A DNA stretch of 58,601 nucleotides. It comes from an uncultured Oscillibacter sp. GTDB lineage: Bacteria; Bacillota; Clostridia; Oscillospirales; Oscillospiraceae. The notes under the pieces were generated by a model. It did no database searches and had not been told where the DNA came from. It was given only the letters and a program-made list of their open reading frames with translations. The stretch spans positions 1 to 58,601 of the forward strand of contig CAJUDV010000012.1 in NCBI GenBank assembly GCA_910585385.1, read 5' to 3'. Shown here in pieces: positions 17,510-25,343 of the stretch. Within the stretch, counting starts at the first letter, position 1. Every line of letters begins with the position of its first letter. The position numbers and the translations under genes were made by a program.

Positions 17510-17772
17510 GCGGATGGGCCCGCATGACCGCGTTTTTTGAATCCGGCGATACCGGCGCGGTTCTGGGAGCGAAGCTGCGGCAGGACGCATCGTTCGGAAA
17601 AATGGGGGGAGAGGAGGACTGCACCGGCCGCTTTGTCCTGTTTCCGCCGGAGACGGGGATAGACACGGCGCTTTTCACCGGCTTCACCGCTGTATGCCAG
17701 GCCGGGAGATGTTCAAGATCCACACGATATGTGAATAATATGCAATATGACAGAGCGAAAGGAGAAAACAGT
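17510..17772 (+). other. 263-bp gap after pglZ where brxL would be expected
   Basis: The stretch has an open frame from 17524 into the next gene, but its translation resembles no BrxL (AAA+/Lon-like) segment and has no good ribosome site. No clear terminator follows pglZ. The right end may hold a weak promoter for the NifX-like gene. Confidence 0.5.
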
Positions 17773-18177
17773 ATGAGGATCGCGGTAACTTATGAGGACG
17801 GCCAGGTGTTTCAGCACTTTGGCCATACCCGGGAGTTTAAGGTCTACGATGTGGAGGACGGAGAGGTGAGGTCGGCGCAGGTGGCGGAGACCAATGGCGC
17901 CGGCCACGGCGCGCTGGCCGGTGTGCTGAGCGCGCTGAACGCCGGCGTTTTGATCTGCGGCGGCATCGGCGGCGGCGCTCAGGCGGCCTTGGCGGAGGCG
18001 GGTATTCAGATCTATGGCGGCGTCTCCGGCGGCGCGGACGAGGCGGTGGCGTCGTTCCTGGCCGGGACGCTGGCCTATGATCCTGACGTCTGCTGCAGCC
18101 ACCACGGCGAGCATCATCACCAGGGCGGTGAGTGCGGCGGCCACAGCTGCGGAGAGCACACCTGCGGCGGACAGTGA
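17773..18177 (+). CDS. NifX/NifB-type iron-molybdenum cofactor-binding domain protein with His/Cys tail
   Basis: A 134-residue protein. Residues 1-105 form the dinitrogenase FeMo-cofactor-binding fold (MRIAVTYEDGQVFQHFGHT, then VLICGGIGGGAQAALAEAGI and YGGVSGGADEAV). The last 30 residues are dense in His and Cys (CCSHHGEHHH, GGHSCGEHTCGG), suggesting metal or Fe-S cluster handling. No nitrogenase genes are near. In anaerobes, stand-alone members of this family sit with Mrp/ApbC-like ATPases and have no firm function. The ATG at 17773 follows AAAGGAG. An in-frame extension to 17524 is probably not translated. A strong terminator follows. Confidence 0.86.
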   Translation: MRIAVTYEDGQVFQHFGHTREFKVYDVEDGEVRSAQVAETNGAGHGALAGVLSALNAGVLICGGIGGGAQAALAEAGIQIYGGVSGGADEAVASFLAGTLAYDPDVCCSHHGEHHHQGGECGGHSCGEHTCGGQ

Positions 18178-18204
18178 GGAGCTGGATATTCTCGCGTCCA
18201 TAGT

Positions 18205-18242
18205 AAAGCGGGGCGGCAGACACTGGTCTGCCGCCCCGCTTT
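18205..18242. terminator. Bidirectional intrinsic terminator
   Basis: A 17-bp perfect stem starting AAAGCGGGGCGGCAGAC with a 4-nt loop lies between the NifX-like gene and the convergent response regulator. A and T runs at the edges would serve both strands. Confidence 0.88.
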
Positions 18243-18245
18243 TGT

Positions 18246-18608
18246 CTATTCCATGGCCTCGGTCAAGGCCTGAATGAGGTTCTCCTTGGTGATGGGTTTG
18301 TAGAGAAATGTTTTGGCTCCAATGTCGTGAGCTTCGTTGATGGTGTCGTCGTAAACCAGGGAAGAGACCATGATAATCCGCGCGTCAGGGTGCTCCTCCA
18401 GGATGATCTGCGCGGTCTCCAGACCGTCGATGCCGGGCATGATGATGTCCATGGTTACGGCGTCCGGCAGAATCTCTTCATAGCGGGCGATGGCCTCCTC
18501 GCCGTTTTCGCAGTATGCCGCCACCTCAAAGTCGGAGCCCTCCAGCATCTTGCGGATTTGCAGCTCCATCATCCGGGAATCATCAACTACCATAACTTGT
18601 TTTTTCAT
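18246..18608 (-). CDS. CheY-like single-domain response regulator
   Basis: A 120-residue stand-alone receiver. It has the acidic pair (VMVVDDSRMM, residues 6-10), the phospho-acceptor Asp in VTMDIIMPGIDG near residue 54, the Ser/Thr switch in IIMVSSLVYDD and the conserved Lys in FLYKPI near residue 103. No output domain is present, so it likely works by protein contact. It is the last gene of the leftward FapA-CheX-CheY set; CheX proteins dephosphorylate CheY-type receivers. The start at 18608 follows GGAAG. Confidence 0.93.
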   Translation of the reverse strand: MKKQVMVVDDSRMMELQIRKMLEGSDFEVAAYCENGEEAIARYEEILPDAVTMDIIMPGIDGLETAQIILEEHPDARIIMVSSLVYDDTINEAHDIGAKTFLYKPITKENLIQALTEAME

Positions 18609-18633
18609 ATGTCCGCTTCCTTCTTCTGTCATT

Positions 18634-19113
18634 TTAGGCACAGCCGTCCTGGGCGTCCCCCAGGGGGATATGGAGAGTCAGCTGTATATGTTCGCCCTGA
18701 TCGCCGGAGTAGGTGAGAACGATGTCCTCCCGGTGTCCCTCCAGCGTGCGGCGCCCCGCCTGGAAGGCCGGGACGCTGAACCGCGCGGGAATCTTGGTCA
18801 GCTGAAACAGCTGGGAGGCAAAGTGCCCGCACAGCACATTGATATATTCTTTTGCCACGTCCTCAATGTCCTGCTGGCTGATCTCCTCCGTCTGCATCAT
18901 GAATTGAGCCGCCCGGGTGAACAGGGCTCTCTCCGCGCACAGGGAAAAGGCCATATGGAATCCCTTTTCAAACGTGATATATACGGTATAGATCTCTCCC
19001 GCCGGATCTGCGGTGTCCGGGTGGAGCTGAACTCCCGTCGCTTGGGGGGTGATCTCCCGGGTGATCCGTCCGTAGAGCTCCGCCAGGTCTTTTTGCGGCA
19101 TCAGGGTACTCAT
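18634..19113 (-). CDS. CheX/CheC-type chemotaxis phosphatase domain protein
   Basis: A 159-residue protein resembling the CheX family. Segments such as FEKGFHMAFSLCAERALF, EEISQQDIEDVAKEYINVLCGH and the C-terminal IQLTLHIPLG fit the CheX-like fold, whose helix with E and N residues removes phosphate from phospho-CheY. The E...N pair in DVAKEYINVLCG is a candidate active site. The ATG is preceded by GAGAGGAGG. It is 25 bp upstream of the cheY-like gene, so the two likely form a phosphorylation and dephosphorylation pair. No flagellar or receptor genes are nearby, so motility is not implied. Confidence 0.82.
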   Translation of the reverse strand: MSTLMPQKDLAELYGRITREITPQATGVQLHPDTADPAGEIYTVYITFEKGFHMAFSLCAERALFTRAAQFMMQTEEISQQDIEDVAKEYINVLCGHFASQLFQLTKIPARFSVPAFQAGRRTLEGHREDIVLTYSGDQGEHIQLTLHIPLGDAQDGCA

Positions 19114-19149
19114 AAGCCGCCTCCTCTCTTCCGGTTTCCGCGGCGGCGG

Positions 19150-20901
19150 CTACATGACCACAATCTCGCCGCACACCATTTTGACGATACACTGCCGTGT
19201 CTCCTGCCGCAGGCGGAGGACCTCGTCTCCGAAGCTGATCTCCGTCCCCGGATAGGCGTGGGAGCACTCCAGCCGTCCGCTCTCCGTCTCTTTCAGCGTC
19301 TGCTTGATGTCGACCAGATCCTCTTCCAGCTGCTTGAGCTTGAGCTCGGCCACGGAGAGCTTCATCCGGGTCTTGCCCAGAATGCTGGACTTGGTGGGGC
19401 TGTCCAGCTGGCACTCCAGCTTTTCCAGCTCCATTTCCAGCTCCTTCAGCTGCTTTTGGATGATCTCCCGCTCGAAGTTTGTGCAGGGCAGGCCGCCCAG
19501 GGCAATGGAGGTCCGGCACTCCGATTGGGCGCCCACGGTAGAGACGTTGACCATCTTGGCCGCCCAGATCCGGCCGCCCATGATACATCCCCGGCCGGAG
19601 CGGACCCGGACCTCGCCGTCGCAGTAGATGCTGCCGTTGATGATGCAGTCGGTTTGCAGGTTTTCCCGGGCGTAGATGGTGGCGTTTTCAATGTACTTGG
19701 AGAAAATGCTCCGCTGTGAGCGGACAATTGTGCTTCCATCACCCAGAATGCCCTTGACCACTACCAGGTCACCGCCGGCTTCCACTGAGCTGCCGGCTTC
19801 CACGACGCCGCCCACGTGGATGTTGCCCATGGCGCGGATGGTAAAGCCGCTGAGTACGTCGCCCTCAATGTTGATGTCGCCGATGAAATTGATGTCTCCT
19901 GTGGAGAAGTCCACGTCTCCTTGAATGTCCAGCACGGGTTTGACCTGAAAGCTGCGGCCGGTGAACTCTACGTGTCCGGCCATAGAGGCGATGAGGGTGA
20001 GCCCGTCCTCGCTGATCTCGGTATTCCGCCCCTTGGGAAGGGGGACGGGCCGGCCGCTTTTGGCGGGAATTTCCTGGTCCAGCACAGTGCGCCCGGGGTC
20101 GCCCTCTGTGGGTTGAATCAGCCGGCAGATCTCCTGTCCCAGCTTTACGTTGCGGATCAGGTTGAGATTGGTGTAGTCCACCTGGCCGTACTCATCCACC
20201 TCCAATACCCGGTCGATAGACCGGGGGAAGTAGTCCACAATGTTGCCGTTTTCCCCGTCAAAGGCGCGCTTTCCCTTGGCGATGAGGAAGAGGTGAAAAT
20301 ACCGCTCGTCGTCATGGGCCAGCCGGTTCACAAGACGCTCGTCCACGCCGAAGGAGATGCCCTGGTCCAGCATGGTCCGCAGAAGCAGCTCGCGGCTCAG
20401 CTCCTGCCCAGGGCCGACGGGGGGAAGCACAAGGACCCAGGCGTAGAGCTTATCCGCGGAGAGGAAAAAATGGGGCAGCGCGTCCAGCGCCAGGGGGGCG
20501 TCCTGCTCCGGATTCTGACCCTGGTCCGGTTTCTTTTTGGGCGCGCTTTTCTTCTCGCCGTCCCGGATCTGTTTCAGCCGTGAGCTGCATACGCCGGTTA
20601 TGGAAGACCGCAGCCGGCCCAGTTCCTTCTGGATCATCTCCGGGGGAAGCGCGCCCTCCTCATCCAGGGAGAGGAGGGGGGCGGGGAGGTAGCCGGAGAT
20701 TCTCCGGCGCAGGTCATAGAGGCGGAAGAGGGGATGCTCCGGGGGAAGCTCCAGCCGGGCCGGGTCCGTGCTGCCGCCCGCCAGAGGCTCCGCGGCCGCC
20801 TCCTCCACAACGGATTCCCGCTCCGCGCCTGTCTCATCCGCCGCTCCGGTCTCCTGCTTTGAGCCAAACAGGATGTTCGTAATCGTCTCCTTCAATGACA
20901 T
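19150..20901 (-). CDS. FapA family protein (DUF342 polymer-forming domain)
   Basis: A 583-residue DUF342/FapA-family protein. An acidic, low-complexity N-terminus (residues 1-140) leads into the DUF342 region. It has GDINFIGDINIEGDVLSGF and GNIHVGGVVEAGSSVEAGGD turns of a right-handed beta-helix at about residues 335-430. A coiled coil follows near residues 475-545 (QKQLKELEMELEKLECQL). Family members are linked to flagellar assembly or surface polymer formation, but function is generally unknown. It is the first gene of the leftward set with CheX and CheY, under a consensus promoter at 20944-20972. Confidence 0.88.
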   Translation of the reverse strand: MSLKETITNILFGSKQETGAADETGAERESVVEEAAAEPLAGGSTDPARLELPPEHPLFRLYDLRRRISGYLPAPLLSLDEEGALPPEMIQKELGRLRSSITGVCSSRLKQIRDGEKKSAPKKKPDQGQNPEQDAPLALDALPHFFLSADKLYAWVLVLPPVGPGQELSRELLLRTMLDQGISFGVDERLVNRLAHDDERYFHLFLIAKGKRAFDGENGNIVDYFPRSIDRVLEVDEYGQVDYTNLNLIRNVKLGQEICRLIQPTEGDPGRTVLDQEIPAKSGRPVPLPKGRNTEISEDGLTLIASMAGHVEFTGRSFQVKPVLDIQGDVDFSTGDINFIGDINIEGDVLSGFTIRAMGNIHVGGVVEAGSSVEAGGDLVVVKGILGDGSTIVRSQRSIFSKYIENATIYARENLQTDCIINGSIYCDGEVRVRSGRGCIMGGRIWAAKMVNVSTVGAQSECRTSIALGGLPCTNFEREIIQKQLKELEMELEKLECQLDSPTKSSILGKTRMKLSVAELKLKQLEEDLVDIKQTLKETESGRLECSHAYPGTEISFGDEVLRLRQETRQCIVKMVCGEIVVM

Positions 20902-20943
20902 GTCTGCATCACCGCCGTTTCTATCAATAATGAACTGTGTTTT

Positions 20944-20972
20944 ATTATACGCGGAAGAGGGCCTCTTGGCAA
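20944..20972 (-). promoter_or_regulatory. Promoter of the FapA-CheX-CheY operon
   Basis: On the minus strand TTGCCA and TATAAT are separated by 17 bp, about 45 bp upstream of the FapA start. Confidence 0.8.
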
Positions 20973-21070
20973 GATGGGAGTTTTCGATTTTTTCCCGGGG
21001 ATCTTTTCCGTGGATGTGCGAAAGCGCAGGAATACCGCTGGATTATTTGCGGCGAATATGGAAAATAAGG

Positions 21071-21098
21071 TTGACAAATATGAAATTTTTGTTAAAAT
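21071..21098 (+). promoter_or_regulatory. Promoter of the DUF3798 transporter operon
   Basis: TTGACA and TAAAAT with a 16-bp spacer in an AT-rich stretch. The predicted leader is about 95 nt and carries two hairpins. Confidence 0.7.
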
Positions 21099-21109
21099 AA
21101 ATAAGGTTC

Positions 21110-21150
21110 AAAAGGCGTACGCCTTTTTCATGGTTTGTGGACAAACCATG
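21110..21150 (+). promoter_or_regulatory. Tandem hairpins in the transporter leader (possible attenuator)
   Basis: The first hairpin is the 18-bp perfect palindrome AAAAGGCGTACGCCTTTT followed by further T, like a small terminator right after the promoter. The second is CATGGTTTG/CAAACCATG around TGGA. Placement just before a lipoprotein gene suggests attenuation, or an operator dyad at the transcription start. No known riboswitch class was recognised. Confidence 0.55.
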
Positions 21151-21199
21151 ATTGATGGGGGTTGTGCGCCGGGATCACAAAAAAATTTGGAGGTTTGCA

Positions 21200-22465
21200 A
21201 TGAAGAAGTTTCTCAGCATGCTGCTGGCGCTGGTGATGGTTCTGGCCCTCGCCGGATGCGGCGGCAAGAACGACGCCCCCGCCAATACCCCCGCCCCGGA
21301 CGCAAACGCCGGCACCGATCAGCCTCAGGAGGGCGACGCCGCCCCCGCCGGGGACTGGCACATCGGCATCATTACCGGCACCGTCTCTCAGTCTGAGGAC
21401 GACCTGCGCGGCGCCGAGGCCATTCAGGCCAAGTACGGCGAGGATAAGGTCAAGCTGGCCACTTATCCCGACAACTTCACCGAGGAGCTGGAGACCACGA
21501 TCCAGACCATCGTCAACATGTCCGACGATCCTCTGATGAAGGCCATCATCGTCAACCAGTCCGTCCCCGGCACCGCCGAGGCCTTCACTCAGATCAAGGA
21601 GCGCCGCCCCGACATCCTGTGCATCGCCGGCGAGGCCCACGAGGATCTGCCCGTGGTGGGCGCCTCCGCCGACCTGGTGTGCAACAACGACTTCGTCTCC
21701 CGCGGCTACCTGATCATCCGCACCGCCCACGAGCTGGGCTGCGACACCTTTGTCCACATCTCCTTCCCCCGGCACATGTCCTATGAGACCATGAGCCGCC
21801 GTGTGGCCGTCATGGAGGAGGCCTGCAAGGAGTTCGGCATGCAGTTCGTCCTGGAGACCGCTCCCGATCCCACCACCGACGTGGGCGTCACCGGCGCCCA
21901 GGCCTACGTGCTGGAGAAGGCCCCCGAGTGGATCCAGAAGTACGGTCAGAATTCCGCCTACTTCTGCACCAACGACGCCCATACCGCTCCCCTGCTGCAG
22001 CGCCTGCTGGAGCTGGGCGGCTACTTCATCGAGGCCGACCTGCCCTCTCCTCTCATGGGCTATCCCAATGCCCTGGGCGATCTGGACCTGACCGCTGAGG
22101 CCGGCGACTTCGACGCCATTCTGGCCAAGGTGGAGAAGGCCGTTGTGGACGCCGGCGGCGAGGGCCGCTTCGGCACCTGGGCTTACTCCTATGGCTACTG
22201 CCTGTCCGCGGGCCTGGCCCAGCACGCCATCAATGTCATTGAGGGCAACAGCGAGATCACCGACATGGACGATGTGGCGGCCGCCCTGCAGGAGTACTCT
22301 CCCAAGGCCGCCTGGAACGGCTCCGGCTACACCAACGCCGACACCGGCGTCAAGGAGGACAACGTGTTCCTGATCTACCAGGATACCTATGTCATGGGTA
22401 ATCCCGGCAAGTTCATGGGCGCCACCGACGTTGAGGTGCCCGAGAAGTACTACACCGTGAAGTAA
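21200..22465 (+). CDS. DUF3798 substrate-binding lipoprotein
   Basis: A 421-residue secreted lipoprotein: signal peptide MKKFLSMLLALVMVLALAGC with lipobox Cys, then a Pro/Ala/Asp linker. The main domain starts at WHIGIITGTVSQSEDDLRGA and matches the DUF3798 family, which resembles periplasmic-binding folds of the BMP or sugar type. It is followed by a double ATPase and two permeases of the ribose/galactose/BMP class, so it is the receptor of that importer. The ligand is not known for the family; nucleosides or small polar compounds are possible by analogy only. The ATG at 21200 has TTGGAGG upstream. Confidence 0.9.
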   Translation: MKKFLSMLLALVMVLALAGCGGKNDAPANTPAPDANAGTDQPQEGDAAPAGDWHIGIITGTVSQSEDDLRGAEAIQAKYGEDKVKLATYPDNFTEELETTIQTIVNMSDDPLMKAIIVNQSVPGTAEAFTQIKERRPDILCIAGEAHEDLPVVGASADLVCNNDFVSRGYLIIRTAHELGCDTFVHISFPRHMSYETMSRRVAVMEEACKEFGMQFVLETAPDPTTDVGVTGAQAYVLEKAPEWIQKYGQNSAYFCTNDAHTAPLLQRLLELGGYFIEADLPSPLMGYPNALGDLDLTAEAGDFDAILAKVEKAVVDAGGEGRFGTWAYSYGYCLSAGLAQHAINVIEGNSEITDMDDVAAALQEYSPKAAWNGSGYTNADTGVKEDNVFLIYQDTYVMGNPGKFMGATDVEVPEKYYTVK

Positions 22466-22501
22466 TTCCGGCGCGGTCATTTTTGTAGAGAATTGGCAGT
22501 G

Positions 22502-22535
22502 GAAACAGGGGGGAGGTTCATCCTCCCCCTGTTTC
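22502..22535 (+). terminator. Intrinsic terminator after the DUF3798 gene
   Basis: The stem GAAACAGGGGGGAGG pairs with CCTCCCCCTGTTTC (one bulged G) around TTCAT and is followed by TTA. It would lower expression of the ATPase and permease genes relative to the binding protein. A small inverted-repeat element begins directly at its T-tract. Confidence 0.78.
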
Positions 22536-22537
22536 TT

Positions 22538-22637
22538 ACAACCTGTATTCACAACTGAAAATGGCGGAAAGACCAGGGTTGTCCCAATCGCGGCGAAAGG
22601 GAACCCGGACGGCGTTTGCGGTTGTGAACACAGGGCT
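22538..22637. repeat. Short inverted-repeat element (reduced relative of the 163/165-bp family)
   Basis: It begins ACCTGTATTCACAAC (22541) and ends GTTGTGAACACAGG (to 22634), matching in inverted orientation except for one position. The termini equal those of the element at 40754-40916 (ACCTGTATTCACAAC). The interior is only about 65 bp and mostly unlike the larger copies. It lies between a terminator T-tract and the ribosome site of the ATPase gene. Confidence 0.68.
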
Positions 22638-22652
22638 TTTTAGATAAGGGGT

Positions 22653-24257
22653 GTGATTTCGATAGGCAATTCAACTGCTCCTCTGCTGGAGATGCGCAGC
22701 ATCAAAAAGGACTTTTTCGGCAATCAGGTCCTTACCGACATCAATTTCACGCTGGGCGAGGGAGAGGTCCTGGGCCTGTGCGGTGAGAACGGCGCGGGCA
22801 AGTCCACGCTGATGAAGATTCTCTTCGGCATGGACGTGATCCGGGAGACCGGCGGCTATGAGGGCGACGTCCTCATCGGCGGCGAGAAGGCGGTGTTCAA
22901 CACCCCCTTCGACGCGCTGAAGGCGGGCATCGGCATGGTCCACCAGGAGTTCTCGCTGATCCCCGGCTTCACCGCCACCGAGAACATTCTGCTCAACCGG
23001 GAGCCCCAGAAGAAGAATGTGATCTCCCAGGTTTTCGGTGAGCGGCTCAACACCTTGGATTACAAGGAGATGGACCGCCGGTCCGCGGCGGCCATTGAGA
23101 AGATGGGCGTGGAGATCGACGCCAAGATGGTCATCAGCAGTATGCCCGTGGGCCACAAGCAGTTTACGGAGATTGCCCGTGAGCTGAGCAAGGACCAGCT
23201 CAAACTTTTGATCTTGGACGAGCCCACCGCCGTGCTGACGGAGAAGGAGGCCGAGGCCCTGCTGGAGTCCATCCGGGGCATGTCCGCCCAGGGGATCTCT
23301 GTGATCTTCATCACCCACCGCCTCCACGAGATTCTGGCGGTGTGCGACAAGGTGGTGGTGATGCGGGACGGCCGCGTGGTTCGGGACGTCCCCGCCAAGG
23401 AGACCAGCGTGGACGACATCACCCGCTGGATGGTGGGCCGCGATGTGCAGAGCGCCTCCGCTTCCACGGAGGCGAAAGCCGAGGCGTCCGACGCCAGGAC
23501 CATTATGTCCATCAAAAATCTCTGGGTGGATATGCCCGGCGAGACGGTGCGCAATGTCTCCCTGGATGTGCGTGAGGGCGAGATCCTGGGCATCGGCGGC
23601 CTGGCCGGCCAGGGCAAGCTGGGCATTCCCAACGGCGTCATGGGTCTCTATGAGGCCGGCGGCACCGTGGTGTTCAATGGCCAGGAGATTCCGCTGAACA
23701 GCCCCCGCAAGTGCCTGGACTCCTCCCTGGCTTTCGTGTCGGAGGACCGCCGGGAGGTGGGACTGCTGCTGGACGAATCGCTGGAGTGGAACATCGCTTT
23801 CCCCGCCATGCAGATTCAGAATAAGTTTTTGAAAAAGCTCTTTGGCGGCGCCGTCAAGTGGCGGGACGAGAAGGCCATCCACACCGTGACGCAAAAATAT
23901 ATTGACGCCTTGGAGATCAAGTGCACCAGCTCCAAGCAGAACGCCAGGGAGCTCTCCGGCGGCAACCAGCAGAAGGTGTGCCTGGCCAAGGCCTTTGCGC
24001 TGGAGCCCAAGTTCCTCTTCGTCTCCGAGCCCACCCGGGGCATTGACGTGGGCGCCAAGGCCCTGGTGCTGGATGCCCTGAAGCAGTTCAACCGGGAGAG
24101 CGGCGTCACCGTGGTCATGATCTCCTCCGAGCTGGAGGAGCTGCGGCAGACCTGCGACCGCATCGCCATCATCTCCGGCGGACAGGTGGCGGGGATTCTT
24201 CCCGCGGCGGCGTCCTCGGAGGAATTCGGCTTGCTGATGGTCAGCAAGGTCATATAA
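22653..24257 (+). CDS. Double-domain ABC ATPase, MglA/RbsA/BMP-transporter type
   Basis: A 534-residue ATPase made of two fused nucleotide-binding domains. The first (about 10-250) has Walker A CGENGAGKSTL, Walker B LLILDEPTAVLT and H-loop FITHRLHE. The second (about 285-525) has the degenerate Walker A region GGLAGQGKLG, signature LSGGNQQKV and Walker B-like LFVSEPTRGIDVG. This asymmetry is normal for the family. The start is GTG at 22653 after AAGGGG. It powers the permeases encoded directly downstream for the DUF3798 receptor. The substrate is unknown. Confidence 0.95.
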   Translation: MISIGNSTAPLLEMRSIKKDFFGNQVLTDINFTLGEGEVLGLCGENGAGKSTLMKILFGMDVIRETGGYEGDVLIGGEKAVFNTPFDALKAGIGMVHQEFSLIPGFTATENILLNREPQKKNVISQVFGERLNTLDYKEMDRRSAAAIEKMGVEIDAKMVISSMPVGHKQFTEIARELSKDQLKLLILDEPTAVLTEKEAEALLESIRGMSAQGISVIFITHRLHEILAVCDKVVVMRDGRVVRDVPAKETSVDDITRWMVGRDVQSASASTEAKAEASDARTIMSIKNLWVDMPGETVRNVSLDVREGEILGIGGLAGQGKLGIPNGVMGLYEAGGTVVFNGQEIPLNSPRKCLDSSLAFVSEDRREVGLLLDESLEWNIAFPAMQIQNKFLKKLFGGAVKWRDEKAIHTVTQKYIDALEIKCTSSKQNARELSGGNQQKVCLAKAFALEPKFLFVSEPTRGIDVGAKALVLDALKQFNRESGVTVVMISSELEELRQTCDRIAIISGGQVAGILPAAASSEEFGLLMVSKVI

Positions 24258-24272
24258 GGAGGAGGGAACGAT

Positions 24273-25343
24273 ATGCATCAACCTGCGGCTGCGATCGCAT
24301 TGCAATACTGGCTCAAAAAGATGGGCTATCCCCGGCTGATCATCGCCGGCTTCCTCCTCTTTTTGTTCATTATGGCCCCCATCACCGGGTCCGACCTGCC
24401 CACCCAGATCACCAACGTCATCAACCGTTTCAGCTGGAACGCCGTGCTGGTGCTGGCCATGGTACCCATGATCCACTCCGGCTGCGGACTGAACTTCGGC
24501 GTGCCCCTGGGCGTCCTGGCGGGCCTTTTGGGCGGTACGCTGGCCATTGAGATGGGCTTTACCGGGCCTATGAGCTTCCTGATGGCCGTTGTGGTGTCCA
24601 CTCCCTTCGCCATCCTCTTCGGCGGCGGCTACGGCGCGCTGCTGAACAAGATCAAGGGCGGCGAGATGATGGTGGCCACCTACGTGGGGTTCTCCTCGGT
24701 GTCCTTCATGTGCATCATGTGGCTGCTGATCCCCTACAAGAACCCCTCCATTGTCATGGCGTACACCGGCGTGGGCCTCAGGAATATGTTTGCCCTGGAC
24801 AGCTTCTACGCGGGCGTTCTCTCAAAGTTCTGGGAGATTGACCTGAACCCCCTGGGGATCAATCTGGTGATTCCCACCGGGTCCATCCTGTTCTTCATAC
24901 TGCTTGCTTTGGGCGTGTGGGCGTTCCTCCACACCAAGACCGGAACCGCCATGACCGCCGTGGGCTCCAACCCCACGTTTGCCAGGGCCTCCGGCATCAA
25001 TGTGGACCGGATTCGGATTCTGTCGGTGATCCTGTCCACCTGGCTGGGCGCCGTGGGCGTTCTGGTCTATCAGCAGGGCTTCGGCTTCGTGCAGCTCTAT
25101 ACGGCCCCCCAGAATATGACCATGCCGGCGGTGGCGGCCGTTCTCATCGGCGGCGCGTCGGTGAATAAGGCCTCCATCTCCAACGTCATCATCGGCACGT
25201 TTCTCTTCCAGGGGCTTGTAACCATGACGCCCACCGTGATCACCGCCCTGATTCACACGGACGTGAGCGAGGTCATCCGCATCATCGTCTCCAACGGCAT
25301 GGTGATCTACGCCCTGACGAGAAAGACGGAGGGAGCGAAATGA
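24273..25343 (+). CDS. ABC transporter permease (BPD_transp_2 family)
   Basis: A 356-residue membrane protein with about eight to ten hydrophobic segments. It belongs to the branched-chain/ribose/nucleoside permease family; the conserved VGSNPTFARASGINVDR loop and the late GGASVNKASISNVIIGTFLFQG block identify it. GGAGGAGGG precedes the ATG, 15 bp after the ATPase gene. It overlaps the next permease by four bases (ATGA). It should form a heterodimeric channel with that second permease. Confidence 0.94.
   Translation: MHQPAAAIALQYWLKKMGYPRLIIAGFLLFLFIMAPITGSDLPTQITNVINRFSWNAVLVLAMVPMIHSGCGLNFGVPLGVLAGLLGGTLAIEMGFTGPMSFLMAVVVSTPFAILFGGGYGALLNKIKGGEMMVATYVGFSSVSFMCIMWLLIPYKNPSIVMAYTGVGLRNMFALDSFYAGVLSKFWEIDLNPLGINLVIPTGSILFFILLALGVWAFLHTKTGTAMTAVGSNPTFARASGINVDRIRILSVILSTWLGAVGVLVYQQGFGFVQLYTAPQNMTMPAVAAVLIGGASVNKASISNVIIGTFLFQGLVTMTPTVITALIHTDVSEVIRIIVSNGMVIYALTRKTEGAK

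Noticed and set aside
17524..17772. N-terminal extension of the NifX-like protein or a brxL remnant
   Set aside because: The extension shows no similarity to BrxL or NifX domains that I can see, and the ATG at 17773 has the better ribosome site and the usual family start.
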